DNA of 64,000 nucleotides from Xylocopilactobacillus apicola. Lineage in GTDB: Bacteria; Bacillota; Bacilli; Lactobacillales; Lactobacillaceae. The position numbers and the translations under genes are program-made. Location: the NCBI RefSeq assembly GCF_033095985.1, contig NZ_AP026802.1, positions 992,001 to 1,056,000 of the forward strand, read 5' to 3'. Shown piece after piece: positions 27,766 through 37,160 of this stretch (position 1 is its first letter; each line of letters starts with the position of its first letter). The notes under the pieces were generated by a model. That model saw only the letters and a program-made list of their open reading frames with translations. It ran no database searches and was not told the origin of the DNA.

Positions 27766-28916
27766 TGCACATTGATGAAATACTTTTCGCCAATCAGCTT
27801 CAATGAATCAATTAAATGAAAATAACTGCTTAATGTGGTGAATTCATCTTTTTGATGAGAAATATTCCAATCATCAGCTCCAAAAATGGCTACAGGTAAA
27901 TTAGGGTTAGCTCGAATAAATAAACTGGCGTCAGTGCCGCCTTTCATGATGTCGAGTTCAATGTCGTTAGTGGCGAAACCTTCTTGGGCCATAGATTTAA
28001 TAAATTGGATAAATTCACTTTGAGGATCAGTGCCAATTGGCAAGAGATCGTTGATGATCGTTAATTTTAGTTGGTGATCAGGGAGCTGATTAATTTTATC
28101 AACTTCGGCGTTTAAGACCGAAATCACTTCTTCGTTAGAAAAACTGTTAGTTGGCCGAATATTTCCTCGGAGCAGGGCATAATTAGGGATCGTGTTGATT
28201 TGTTTGCCGCCTTCAATGATCGTTACACTGTGAGGAACTGGCCCTAAAATGGGGTCTTCGGGTGCATATTCAAAGAAGTGTTTCTCAACATTTAAAAAAG
28301 GCAGCAAGTTACTAATTGCATTAACTCCCTTGCTTGGATCTGAACTATGGGCAGCGATGCCAAAGCTTTCGACTTGATAATTCAAAAATCCTGAATGGGC
28401 ATAAATTACCCGACCACTGGTAGGTTCAGAGATAACTAAGCCTGAAAGATCTTTGGAATAGCCTTGCTTGGTTAAAAGTTCTGAGCCAGGAGCCCCGCTT
28501 TCTTCGGCAAAAGTGGCTAAAAAGCGAATTTTTCCGGCCGGAAGTTTGCCTTCTTCAGTCATTTCGATTAAAGCGATGACTTGAGCTGCGAGACCGCTTT
28601 TCATGTCGGCTGCTCCTCGTCCATAAAGCCGATCACCTTCGATGTGACCAGAAAATGGGTCATAGGTCCATTCGTTGGTATCGCTAACTGCAACCGTATC
28701 CATGTGGCCTGAAAATCCTAAAATCCGAGGATCTTCACCTTGACCAATTTCAGCCACCAAGTTTGCGCGGTCCCCGTCAAGTGGGAGAACTTCGCTTTCG
28801 ATTTGGTACTCAGATAATAAATCATGTAAGTATTGCGCCACTTTGATTTCGTGAGCGTTCTCTGAATTGATTTTGATCAAGTCTTGTAAAACTTTAATTT
28901 TCTTTTCTTTATTCAT
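27762..28916 (-). CDS. M20-family metallopeptidase (copy B)
   Basis: Protein identical to that at 9500-10654 (384 residues from the ATG with AGGAGG upstream). Zinc-ligand and catalytic motifs kept. Confidence 0.85.
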   Translation of the reverse strand: MNKEKKIKVLQDLIKINSENAHEIKVAQYLHDLLSEYQIESEVLPLDGDRANLVAEIGQGEDPRILGFSGHMDTVAVSDTNEWTYDPFSGHIEGDRLYGRGAADMKSGLAAQVIALIEMTEEGKLPAGKIRFLATFAEESGAPGSELLTKQGYSKDLSGLVISEPTSGRVIYAHSGFLNYQVESFGIAAHSSDPSKGVNAISNLLPFLNVEKHFFEYAPEDPILGPVPHSVTIIEGGKQINTIPNYALLRGNIRPTNSFSNEEVISVLNAEVDKINQLPDHQLKLTIINDLLPIGTDPQSEFIQFIKSMAQEGFATNDIELDIMKGGTDASLFIRANPNLPVAIFGADDWNISHQKDEFTTLSSYFHLIDSLKLIGEKYFINVH

Positions 28917-29036
28917 TTTTGTTCCTCCTGTTTGCTTAATTATAAACACAGTTGTCAATCTTTTGATTTTTTTTTCAAAAAAGATTTGACAATTAGTTCA
29001 AAATGATTTAAATTCTATATCAATCAAACCAAACAA

Positions 29037-29291
29037 GTTGATTGGGAAAGTAAATTGATGAAGTCTATCCAGAGAGCTTGAGAAGATGAGAACAAGTTAG
29101 ATTAAGTCAATCGAAAATGGCCCATGATTGGCATCGCTGAATATTTTAAGCGATGATGCCTGGCACCCATTACCGTGCACGCTTATAGTACTTTTTGTAA
29201 GTTAGTGAGGGGATTAGTGTAAGCTGATCCTGAAGTAGAATGGTCCACGAGTAACTCGTTTCTAAATTATTTTAGAAGCGAGTTTTTTTGG
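29037..29291 (+). promoter_or_regulatory. Methionine T-box leader (copy B)
   Basis: Same leader as 10,775-11,029: ATG specifier at 29,117-29,119, AGAGAG bulge, TGGT-containing T-box-like element and terminator hairpin. This copy drives the intact metQNI operon. Confidence 0.83.
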
Positions 29292-29315
29292 TTTTAAATT
29301 TAGGAGGAATGGAAA

Positions 29316-30152
29316 ATGAAAAAGTATCAAAAATTGTTATTGCTAGTTTTGACTTTCTGCGCTGCATTATTTTTAGTATCGTGTGGCAGCAGCAAGAAAA
29401 GCGAGTCATCGAGTGAGGGGACAAAAACAGTCAAGGTCGGGATTATTGGATCCGACGAACGGGTTTGGGATGCGATTAAGCCGGAGTTAAAGAAAAAGGG
29501 CATTGAGGTTAAATTGGTGCAATTTACGACTTACGATCAGCCAAACCAAGCTTTAGTCAGCGGCGATATTGATCTTAATTCTTATCAACATATTTTTTAT
29601 TTAAATAATTGGAATAAAGCTCACCATGCTGATTTAGTACCAATTGGCAATACAATTATTGCTCCGCTGGCTGTTTATTCTAAGAAAATTAAAAGTATCG
29701 ATAATTTAAAGAGCGGTGATACGATTTCAATTCCTAACGATGCTACGAATCAAGCACGGGCGCTGCAATTGCTGGAATCGGCAAAAGTTATCACTTTGAA
29801 ATCAGGAGTTGAAATTCCAACGCCAAATGATGTCGTTAAGAATCCTAAAAAAGTTAAAATTACACCACTCGATGCTTCTCAAACCGCTCGTTCGCTTGAT
29901 GACGTGACAGTGGCAATAATCAATAATGGCGTCGCACTTGATGCTAAATTGAATCCCCACACTGCTATTTACACTGAAAAAATTACAAAGAAATCTAAGC
30001 CTTGGATCAACGTTCTAGTTGCTCAAAAGAAAGACAAAAACAATAAAACGTATCAAGAAGTAGTTAAGGCGTATCAGACTGAAAAAGTTGCTCAAAAATT
30101 AAAAGAGGTCTACCAGGGTTCGTCGGTTCCCGCTTGGAATTATAAATTTTAA
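29316..30152 (+). CDS. metQ: MetQ lipoprotein (copy B)
   Basis: Protein identical to that at 11,054-11,890; lipobox LVSC with Cys23. Belongs to the complete operon ending with intact metI. Confidence 0.92.
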   Translation: MKKYQKLLLLVLTFCAALFLVSCGSSKKSESSSEGTKTVKVGIIGSDERVWDAIKPELKKKGIEVKLVQFTTYDQPNQALVSGDIDLNSYQHIFYLNNWNKAHHADLVPIGNTIIAPLAVYSKKIKSIDNLKSGDTISIPNDATNQARALQLLESAKVITLKSGVEIPTPNDVVKNPKKVKITPLDASQTARSLDDVTVAIINNGVALDAKLNPHTAIYTEKITKKSKPWINVLVAQKKDKNNKTYQEVVKAYQTEKVAQKLKEVYQGSSVPAWNYKF

Positions 30153-30170
30153 AGATAGAAGGTAATCACT

Positions 30171-31214
30171 TTGGAAGAACCAATTATTCAATTAAAAGAC
30201 ATCACTGTTGATTTTTCGAACAAGGAAAAGAAAGTACGGGCGGTTGATCACGTGAGCTTAAACGTTAATCGGGGCGATATTTTTGGAATCGTCGGCTACT
30301 CCGGTGCTGGTAAGAGCACTTTGGTACGAGTAATCAACCTGTTGCAGCGCCCAAGTGCGGGAGAAGTTCTGGTAAATGGTCAGGATCTCTTAAGTTTAAA
30401 AGAGCAGGAATTGCGCGCTAGCCGGAAAAAAATCGGGATGATTTTTCAACATTTCAATTTAATGAATGCCCGGACAATATTTAATAATGTTGCTTTTGCG
30501 CTAAAGGGCAGTGATTTGACCAAGCAGCAAAAATCAGAGCGAGTTAAGGAACTTCTGGAATTGGTTGGACTGAGCGATAAAGCTAATAATTACCCGAGTC
30601 AGTTATCTGGCGGCCAAAAGCAAAGGGTAGGAATTGCCCGAGCACTGGCAAATCATCCTGATATCTTGATTTCTGATGAGGCAACGAGTGCGCTGGATCC
30701 CAAGACTACTCAGTCGATTTTGGAATTATTGAATCGGTTGAACAAACAACTAGGATTAACGATCGTCTTAATTACGCACCAAATGGAAGCCGTTAAACAA
30801 ATTAGCCATCAGGTGGCGGTGATGGATCAAGGTCGAATTATTGAAGAAGGTTCTGTTTATCAAATTTTCAGCGAGCCAAAAACTGCGCTCACTAAATCGT
30901 TTATTAACACTACAACTCGATTAGATGAGACTTTAGCAGCCTTCGATGTCAGAAATCTTAAGGCAGGGGAGAAGATGCTTCAACTCTCATATCTCGGAGA
31001 ATCTGCAGATGAGCCATTGATCTCGTCTTTGTATCAGAAATTTCAAGTATCAGCCAATATTCTTTACGGCAACATCGAAATGCTTCAGGGGCAGCCGCTT
31101 GGCAATTTAGTGGTTATATTGTCAGGACAGTCAGAACAAATTACGCAAGCAATCGATTATTTAAAGCAATCAAAGGTGCACGTCAGAGAAATTGAAGGGA
31201 TCGATGAAAAATGA
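30171..31214 (+). CDS. metN: MetN ATPase (copy B)
   Basis: Protein identical to that at 11,909-12,952; TTG start, Walker A, LSGGQKQR signature and NIL domain present. Overlaps metI by 4 bp. Confidence 0.93.
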   Translation: MEEPIIQLKDITVDFSNKEKKVRAVDHVSLNVNRGDIFGIVGYSGAGKSTLVRVINLLQRPSAGEVLVNGQDLLSLKEQELRASRKKIGMIFQHFNLMNARTIFNNVAFALKGSDLTKQQKSERVKELLELVGLSDKANNYPSQLSGGQKQRVGIARALANHPDILISDEATSALDPKTTQSILELLNRLNKQLGLTIVLITHQMEAVKQISHQVAVMDQGRIIEEGSVYQIFSEPKTALTKSFINTTTRLDETLAAFDVRNLKAGEKMLQLSYLGESADEPLISSLYQKFQVSANILYGNIEMLQGQPLGNLVVILSGQSEQITQAIDYLKQSKVHVREIEGIDEK

Positions 31215-31897
31215 GTTTTATTGCAAAATATTTACCAAATGTAGTAACTAATTGGAGCGGCGATTATGGATTTGTCAGTGCGATCTGGCAGACTCTCTAT
31301 ATGACCTTTGCTAGCGCATTTATGGCGGGAATTCTAGGATTGTTTTTCGGAGTTTTATTGGTGGTGACCGATAAAAACGGAATCAATCCCCACCCGGTTT
31401 TCTACAGTATCTTAGATAAATTAGTTAACGTCTTTCGTTCCATTCCCTTCATTATAATGTTAGCGCTCCTCGCTTCGTTTACTCGTCTAATCGTGCATAC
31501 AACAATTGGACCGACTGCCGCTCTAGTGCCTTTAGTTGCCTCCGCAACGCCGTTTTATGCTCGGCAGGTGCAAAATGCTTTGGTCCAGGTTGATCCCGGC
31601 GTGATCGAAGCAGCTCAAGCGATGGGAGAGTCTAATGTAAGTATCGTGTTTAATATTTATTTGGTTGAAGGGTTGCCAGAGTTGGTGCGTGCGAGTGTTT
31701 TGACAATCATTAGCTTGATCGGTTTAACCGCAATGGCTGGCGCAGTCGGAGCTGGAGGACTCGGGAGCTTAGCAGTTAATATTGGTTTTCAACGTTTTGA
31801 AAATGATGTTACGATTGTCGCAACGATTTTTATCTTAATATTAGTCTTTTTGATTCAATTTGTGGGGGATCGAATTGTTAAACATCTCACTCATTAA
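31211..31897 (+). CDS. metI: MetI, methionine ABC importer permease (intact)
   Basis: A 228-residue permease with five to six membrane helices and a normal family length. The EAA loop that contacts MetN is visible as EAAQAMGES at about residues 135-143. This is the only complete metI in the window. The first 87 codons equal the start of the chimera at 12,949; the repeat ends inside this gene. With copy B metQ and metN it makes a working importer, while copy A provides MetQ and MetN only. Confidence 0.94.
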   Translation: MSFIAKYLPNVVTNWSGDYGFVSAIWQTLYMTFASAFMAGILGLFFGVLLVVTDKNGINPHPVFYSILDKLVNVFRSIPFIIMLALLASFTRLIVHTTIGPTAALVPLVASATPFYARQVQNALVQVDPGVIEAAQAMGESNVSIVFNIYLVEGLPELVRASVLTIISLIGLTAMAGAVGAGGLGSLAVNIGFQRFENDVTIVATIFILILVFLIQFVGDRIVKHLTH

Positions 31898-31902
31898 AAT
31901 TT

Positions 31903-31931
31903 GGCGTAGGTTAACAGCTTACGCCTTTTTT
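31903..31931 (+). terminator. Terminator after metI
   Basis: GGCGTA / TACGCC-type hairpin (GGCGTAgg...cttACGCC) followed by six Ts, 6 bp after the metI stop. Confidence 0.85.
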
Positions 31932-31958
31932 GATTTTAAAATCGTCAAAATTGGATAA

Positions 31959-32230
31959 TTGAAACCGAGAATTTTGTATAGCGGTATGTTTTATGGGTGT
32001 AGTTCCTTAACCACATTAGATTTAAGCAATTTTGACACCAGAGCTAGTTATAATTATCGCCGTCCGAATTATGGAACCAATGGCATAATTCGGTTTCTAT
32101 CAAATACGCCGTCGCTCTGGCAATTAAAATTGGGAGCCAATACTATTTTGACGGTAATCCGCATGATATTCCAGCGCCAGGGTACTACACAGGACAAATT
32201 ACTTTCACTTTGGTTAACGACACACCATAA
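31959..32230 (+). pseudogene. Remnant of a DUF285 (BspA-like) leucine-rich surface protein
   Basis: An open frame from a TTG at 31,959 holds MFYGCSSLTTLDLSNFDT and later SNTPSLWQLKLGANT, the pattern of DUF285/BspA-type repeats in lactobacillal surface proteins. After about 32,145 the matching frame changes and continues as PAPGYYTGQITFTLVNDTP to a TAA at 32,230. There is no signal peptide, no anchor and less than two repeats, so it is a decayed fragment of a much larger gene. It lies directly beyond the duplicated region. Nothing else was seen in the 31,932-32,305 gap. Confidence 0.65.
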
Positions 32231-32305
32231 AAATTGGAATCAAAATCTTTAATTTTACTTCTATTTCGGTTAAGATGGTAATTGAAATGAAAATAAAGTT
32301 ATGGT

Positions 32306-33247
32306 TTGAATATGGATCCTAATATCCTGAAAAATATTGGTCAGCTTGACCACGATTTGAATTTTACGAAACTAGCTGAGGTTACAGATTTTATTAAAAA
32401 TTTCGATCAGCCAAAATATCAACAAATAGTAGATGCAAATCATTTAAATAATTTAAGCTTGAAGGAACGGCAACTCTTAGTTGAGTCAATTGCGGTGAAT
32501 GTTTTGGTGCGCAATGATCACGATTTTAATCATCGTTTGACACCACCTGCGATTGGCTTAATTTTTTCGGAAATTATTTCGCTCCTAGCTGATGAACAGT
32601 CGGTTGAATTAGTCGATTTCGGCGGGGGGACGGGGAGTCTCACTTTTTCGATTTTAGCAAACCTTCAAAATGATCAAATTAACGCTACTTTAATTGATAA
32701 TAATGAAGAGTTCTTTGATTTTTCTAACGAATACCGTCCTCTTTTCTCGTTTGGTAACGCAACTGAACAGGTTTTTGACGATGTAGTCAGTTATAATTTT
32801 TCGAAGAAAGCTGATTTTTTGGTTAGTGATGTGCCGGTCGGGTATTATCCCCAAACCCAAGGGCTTGATGACTTCCAAGTTAAAGACAATGATAATTTGA
32901 CTTACGTGCAGAATCTTTTTATTGAGAGAAGTATCCAAATTTTAAACGATAACGGTTTTGCTATTATGGCAGTTCCGCAAAATATTTTCACAAGTGAGCA
33001 AAGTGGTGTATTATTAAGAATGTTGAGAGAAAGCGCTTATATCCAAGGAATTATTAGTCTGCCGCTCAACAGTTTTACCGATCATAAATTTGTTAAGAAC
33101 ATTATTATTCTCCAGAAGCATGGCGATAATGCCAAACAGATAACTCCGGTTTTGATTTATCAACTTGCTGATATTGAGGATCTCAAAAGCTATCAGAAGT
33201 TATTCTCGACTTTGAAAGCCTGGAGCAGAGAGATTAAGTATATATAA
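32306..33247 (+). CDS. Class I SAM-dependent methyltransferase, YtxK-like
   Basis: A 313-residue protein of the YtxK group, which accompanies ackA downstream of comG in many Firmicutes. An N-terminal helical region is followed by a Rossmann SAM site DFGGGTG (104-110) and a catalytic motif read as DVPVGYYP (175-182), where N6-adenine methylases have NPPY. The substrate is not known. Start is TTG 32306 or ATG 32312; neither has a strong ribosome site. It is 18 bp before ackA and probably co-transcribed. Confidence 0.82.
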   Translation: MNMDPNILKNIGQLDHDLNFTKLAEVTDFIKNFDQPKYQQIVDANHLNNLSLKERQLLVESIAVNVLVRNDHDFNHRLTPPAIGLIFSEIISLLADEQSVELVDFGGGTGSLTFSILANLQNDQINATLIDNNEEFFDFSNEYRPLFSFGNATEQVFDDVVSYNFSKKADFLVSDVPVGYYPQTQGLDDFQVKDNDNLTYVQNLFIERSIQILNDNGFAIMAVPQNIFTSEQSGVLLRMLRESAYIQGIISLPLNSFTDHKFVKNIIILQKHGDNAKQITPVLIYQLADIEDLKSYQKLFSTLKAWSREIKYI

Positions 33248-33265
33248 TAGAAGGATGTAAAAAAT

Positions 33266-34468
33266 ATGGTCAAAATTATTGCGATTAATTGTGGTAGTTC
33301 CACGCTTAAATTTAAACTTTTTGAAATGCCAGAAGAAACAGTAATTGCTTCAGGCATGGTCGATCGCTTAGGATTAAGTGGTTCAACTTTTGAGTTGAAA
33401 TCAAATGACGGCAAGAAAATAGAGTTTCAAAAAGATGTAAAAGATCATAACGAAGCGGTTACGCTGCTACTAAAAAATCTCGTTGATTCTAAGATAATTG
33501 ATAGTCTTGATGAATTAGGGGGAGTAGGGCACCGAGTTGTTGCGGGGGGAGAGACCTACGAAAAATCGACTCTAGTTGATCAACACGTTATTAATAACAT
33601 TAAATATTTGTCAATTTATGCGCCACTACATAATTATAGTGAAGCACGGGGAATGGAAGCTTTTGTGCAGGCTAATCCTAAGTTGCCGCAAGTTGCAGTT
33701 TTTGATACGGCTCTTTATTCGCAAATGCCAGAAGTTAATTATTTATATAGTATTCCAATCGAGTACTATAAGAATTACGGCGCGAGAAAATATGGAGCGC
33801 ATGGTACAAGTCATCGCTACATTACTGGTAGAGCTGCTGAAATGCTGAATCAAAAATTGGAAGATCTTAATATCATTTCGTTGCATCTTGGCAGTGGAGC
33901 GTCAATTACTGCTACTGAGCACGGTAAAGTCATTGATACATCGATGGGATTTACTCCAATGGCAGGAATTACGATGTCAACCCGTTCGGGCGATATTGAC
34001 CCTTCATTGGTCTTGTTTTTGATGAGCCAGTTAAAAATAAGCGACCCAAATGAAATGGCTGACATCCTTAATCAAAAATCAGGATTGTTGGGACTTTCGG
34101 GCATTTCTCCTGATATGAGGGATTTACAGAAAGTAGAAGATACCAACCAAAGAGCACGGCTAGCATTGGATATTTTCGTAAACCGAATTGTTAAATATGT
34201 TGGTTCCTACGTTGCTGAGATGGGTTCAGTTGATGTGATAACTTTCTCTGCTGGTATTGGTGAGAATGATGCTGAAATTCGCGAAAACATTATTAATCAA
34301 CTTTCGTTTATAAATGCAAAAATTGATCTGGAAAAAAATGATGTTCGAGGCGAAGAAATAGATCTGACAGGTGAGGGATCAGCTGTTAAAGTTTTGCTGA
34401 TTACCACCGATGAAGAGTTAATGATTGCAAGAGATGCATATGAGATCGGTTATCTTAATAAAGAATAG
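33266..34468 (+). CDS. ackA: Acetate kinase
   Basis: A 400-residue enzyme that interconverts acetyl phosphate and ADP with acetate and ATP. Signature blocks are present: NCGSSTLKFKLF at the N-terminus, GHRVVAGGE, FDTALYSQMP, GAHGTSHRYI, and the GIGEND segment near the C-terminus. It completes the acetate/ATP branch that starts with pyruvate formate-lyase (52,367-54,628); phosphotransacetylase is not in the window. Confidence 0.97.
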   Translation: MVKIIAINCGSSTLKFKLFEMPEETVIASGMVDRLGLSGSTFELKSNDGKKIEFQKDVKDHNEAVTLLLKNLVDSKIIDSLDELGGVGHRVVAGGETYEKSTLVDQHVINNIKYLSIYAPLHNYSEARGMEAFVQANPKLPQVAVFDTALYSQMPEVNYLYSIPIEYYKNYGARKYGAHGTSHRYITGRAAEMLNQKLEDLNIISLHLGSGASITATEHGKVIDTSMGFTPMAGITMSTRSGDIDPSLVLFLMSQLKISDPNEMADILNQKSGLLGLSGISPDMRDLQKVEDTNQRARLALDIFVNRIVKYVGSYVAEMGSVDVITFSAGIGENDAEIRENIINQLSFINAKIDLEKNDVRGEEIDLTGEGSAVKVLLITTDEELMIARDAYEIGYLNKE

Positions 34469-34485
34469 TTAGGAGATATTTAAGC

Positions 34486-35781
34486 TTGGATATTGATAGT
34501 TTAATTAAGGCATCACCAATTGTAGCTGATTTAATGGCAGCAAAAGAAGTTTTTTGGCTTAATCCAGATTACGGAGATTCCGCTAATTTACCTGTTTCAC
34601 AAGCCGATATCTTTGATGCTGCAGCACGATTTGATCGTTTTGCTTCTTATTTTGTTGCTGAATTTCCAGAAACGGCGCCAAGTCACGGGATTCTTGAATC
34701 TCCATTAACCCCGATTCCCAAGATGAAAATAACGCTTACACAGCTGGAAAATTATTCTTTACCCGGAAATGTTTACCTTAAAGAAGATAATAAGCTACCG
34801 ATCTCTGGTTCTATTAAATCTCGTGGTGGAATTTACGAAGTTTTAAAGTTTGCAGAAAAAGTTGCGATTGAAGCTGGAATGCTGACTTATTTAGATGATT
34901 ATTCTATTTTAAGAGAAGATAGATTTAAAGAATTATTTAGTCATTACGGTATTTCTGTTGGATCAACGGGAAATCTAGCGCTTAGTATCGGAATTGTAGC
35001 TACTCGTCTTGGTTTTAAAGTGAAAGTTCACATGTCCTCAGATGCTAAAACTTGGAAAAAAGATTTGCTTCGAGCAAAGGGAGTTAAAGTCATTGAATAT
35101 GACGGTAGTTTTACTGCTGCAATAACTGCTGGGCGAAAAGAAGCTGAAAAAGATCCTAATATGTACTTTATTGATGATGAAGGTAGTTATGATTTGTTTT
35201 TGGGATATTCCGTTGCTGCAATAAGATTACAAAAACAATTAAAAGATCAAAATATTAAAGTAGACGCTCATCATCCGCTGTTCGTATATTTACCCGCGGG
35301 TGTTGGTGGTTCACCAAGTGGTGTTACTTTTGGTTTAAAAGAAATTTTAGGTCCGAATGTTCATGCGATTTTTGCAGAGCCAACTCATATTTCCTCAGTT
35401 CTTTTAGGAATGGCGACAGGGTTAAATGACAAAATCTCTGTTTATGATATTGGTCTTGATGGAAAAACAGAAGCAGATGGTTTAGCGGTTGGACGGCCAT
35501 CACGAATTGCAGGCAAATTGATGAAAACTTTGCTTCTGGGAATTGGAACTTTTGACGATGAACGAGTCCTTGCATACACGGCGGCTTTATGGGATAGCGA
35601 AAAAATTAAAGTTGAACCATCTGCTACTGCAGGATTTGCGGCGCTTAGACAAGCACAAGGATATTTATCTGAGCATTATCCGATGGAAAGCGCCAATCAC
35701 ATCATTTGGTCAACTGGTGGCATGTTAGTACCAGATTCAGAATACCAAACTATTTATCAATTAGGAAAAAAGATAATTTGA
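34486..35781 (+). CDS. dsdA: D-serine ammonia-lyase
   Basis: A 431-residue PLP enzyme converting D-serine to pyruvate and ammonia. The PLP lysine is Lys111 in SGSIKSRGG, and a glycine-rich phosphate loop (PAGVGGSPSG) follows at about residue 265. Start is TTG 34486 with AGGAG about 10 bp upstream; gap to ackA is 17 bp, so the two may be co-transcribed. Length fits the family. A role in detoxifying D-serine or in nitrogen/pyruvate supply is likely. Confidence 0.92.
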   Translation: MDIDSLIKASPIVADLMAAKEVFWLNPDYGDSANLPVSQADIFDAAARFDRFASYFVAEFPETAPSHGILESPLTPIPKMKITLTQLENYSLPGNVYLKEDNKLPISGSIKSRGGIYEVLKFAEKVAIEAGMLTYLDDYSILREDRFKELFSHYGISVGSTGNLALSIGIVATRLGFKVKVHMSSDAKTWKKDLLRAKGVKVIEYDGSFTAAITAGRKEAEKDPNMYFIDDEGSYDLFLGYSVAAIRLQKQLKDQNIKVDAHHPLFVYLPAGVGGSPSGVTFGLKEILGPNVHAIFAEPTHISSVLLGMATGLNDKISVYDIGLDGKTEADGLAVGRPSRIAGKLMKTLLLGIGTFDDERVLAYTAALWDSEKIKVEPSATAGFAALRQAQGYLSEHYPMESANHIIWSTGGMLVPDSEYQTIYQLGKKII

Positions 35782-35782
35782 T

Positions 35783-35815
35783 TGGATCTTTAGTACAAAC
35801 TTTGTTATACTAAAG
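35783..35815 (+). promoter_or_regulatory. Promoter of the candidate small RNA
   Basis: TTGGAT (35782-35787), 18-bp spacer, TATACT (35806-35811) directly after dsdA and pointing to the structured region downstream. Confidence 0.5.
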
Positions 35816-35916
35816 GTGGTTCAGGAATGCCATAGCTTTCAGACGAAGCTTAAAGATTCCCACTCATCGTTATACTCTTAGTCTGAGGTCAACCGGGCAA
35901 TCGGTTGGCTTTTATT
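35814..35916 (+). ncRNA. Candidate structured small RNA with a pseudoknot
   Basis: No open frame covers this stretch. A nested hairpin is formed by GGAAT (35824-35828) with ATTCC (35856-35860) and AGCTT (35834-35838) with AAGCT (35846-35850). The seven-base loop holds TCAGAC (35839-35844), which is perfectly complementary to GTCTGA (35881-35886), giving an H-type pseudoknot. A final hairpin CAACCG / CGGTTG (35890-35907) followed by GCTTTTATTT resembles a terminator. With the promoter just upstream, a free RNA of about 100 nt is predicted. It could also be a cis-acting leader of the glycosylase gene that starts 100 bp later. I do not recognise the family. Confidence 0.6.
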
Positions 35917-36015
35917 TAACTCATTTGGTTAACATAATATATATTATACGAAGTAGAGTGTTTGAAGCCGCGGAGGAGTTTGTTAAACTTAAAGAAAACA
36001 ATTTGGAGTAATCTG

Positions 36016-36582
36016 ATGTCAGAAATTAAACGTTGCTTTTGGGCAAATGATCCCATTGAGGCTAAATATCACGATGAACAATGGGGTCGCCCGGAACATG
36101 ATGATCAAAAGATTTTTGAAATGCTAATATTAGAAATGTTTCAAGCTGGTCTGAGCTGGCGGACAATTCTGGTTAAAAGAAATAATTTCCGTAACGCTTA
36201 TGATCAATTTGACTACCATAAAGTAGCTAATTACAATCAAAACAAAATTGAAGAATTGATGAGTGATCCCGGAATTGTGCGCAATCGTCAAAAAGTAAAC
36301 GCATCTATCAATAATGCGCAGGAGTTTTTAAAAGTCCAAGCAGAGTTTGGCAGTTTTGATCAATATATTTGGCATTTTACGAACTTCAAAACCATTGATC
36401 ATCGAATTGACTCTAACAACCCTGCTCCTGCCAAGGATGAACTTAGTATTGAAATCTCAAATGATTTAAAGAAACGTGGTTTTAAATTCGTTGGTCCAGT
36501 TACTATTTATTCACTTTTGCAATCGATTGGCATTATTAACGATCATGAGCTTAGCTGTGATTTTCACTTTATTAATTTTTAG
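36016..36582 (+). CDS. tag: DNA-3-methyladenine glycosylase I
   Basis: A 188-residue TagI-type base-excision enzyme that removes 3-methyladenine from alkylated DNA. The start CFWANDP followed by YHDEQWGRP and the region EMFQAGLSWRTIL match the family; zinc ligands would be the N-terminal Cys and C-terminal His/Cys residues (DHELSCDFH). ATG 36016 follows GGAG by 8 bp; the frame is open to 35,962 without a ribosome site. Confidence 0.92.
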   Translation: MSEIKRCFWANDPIEAKYHDEQWGRPEHDDQKIFEMLILEMFQAGLSWRTILVKRNNFRNAYDQFDYHKVANYNQNKIEELMSDPGIVRNRQKVNASINNAQEFLKVQAEFGSFDQYIWHFTNFKTIDHRIDSNNPAPAKDELSIEISNDLKKRGFKFVGPVTIYSLLQSIGIINDHELSCDFHFINF

Positions 36583-36650
36583 ATAGTTCATCATATTATA
36601 TTTTCAACCATTTATGCTACGATTTACAAAAGTATTTAAAGGGTTTTTTA

Positions 36651-37160
36651 ATGAAAAAGTACAATAGAATGGCTCTATATTTAACTAGTTTTGTTTTGGT
36701 TTTAGGATTGATTTTGGGCGGCTTTTACCTAGTTAAAGCAAACAACACTAAATCAACTTCTGATCTGAATTCAAAAAGTAAAGTAAAAAAAGAATCAAAG
36801 AAATATTACTCGAAAACTACTAACAAAAAACATTATAAGGGGGAAATTTATAATAATGTTTCAACAGAAAGTCTTTTAAAAGATTATCCTGATAGTTTTG
36901 ATGAATTGATAGGAAAAGGGAATATGACAATTCAGGGAACAGTTATTGATTTAAAAGATAATCCTGTAAGAAAATCCCCGACCCTAGCTTTTACAATAGC
37001 GACGATCAGAGTGGACAAAGTTCTGGCTGGCAATGATTCTAAGCTGAATCAGAATATCAAAGTTATGTTTCCTGGAGGAAATATGGAAAAGAATGTTTTG
37101 CTTAAAGATATGGCAGACAAGGAATATTTAAATTCAGAGCAGAAAAAAGATGCTCAATAA
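36651..37160 (+). CDS. Membrane-anchored extracellular protein, probably truncated
   Basis: A 169-residue protein with one N-terminal membrane segment (about residues 9-29), a Lys/Ser/Thr-rich linker and a small domain from about residue 65 containing MTIQGTVIDL and ATIRVDKVLAG. This suggests an OB-like beta domain seen in secreted lactobacillal proteins of unknown role. The TAA at 37,158-37,160 is followed in the same frame by 34 open codons rich in Gly, Asn, Ser and Gln, ending at TAG 37,263-37,265, so the TAA may be a recent nonsense mutation. I do not recognise the family. Confidence 0.65.
   Translation: MKKYNRMALYLTSFVLVLGLILGGFYLVKANNTKSTSDLNSKSKVKKESKKYYSKTTNKKHYKGEIYNNVSTESLLKDYPDSFDELIGKGNMTIQGTVIDLKDNPVRKSPTLAFTIATIRVDKVLAGNDSKLNQNIKVMFPGGNMEKNVLLKDMADKEYLNSEQKKDAQ

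Larger units (their letters stand above)
13210..31471. repeat. Tandem duplication, copy B (complete 18,262-bp unit)
   Basis: One full repeat unit, running from inside leuS to codon 87 of metI. Its right 13.2 kb matches 1-13,209. Its left 5.05 kb (leuS 3' end to the first two thirds of the EIIC gene) has its partner outside the window. No insertion sequence, long direct repeat or tRNA is visible at either boundary, so microhomology or illegitimate recombination is the likely origin if the duplication is real. The exact breakpoint could be a few bases to the left, since an intact leuS is not available here. Confidence 0.95.
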
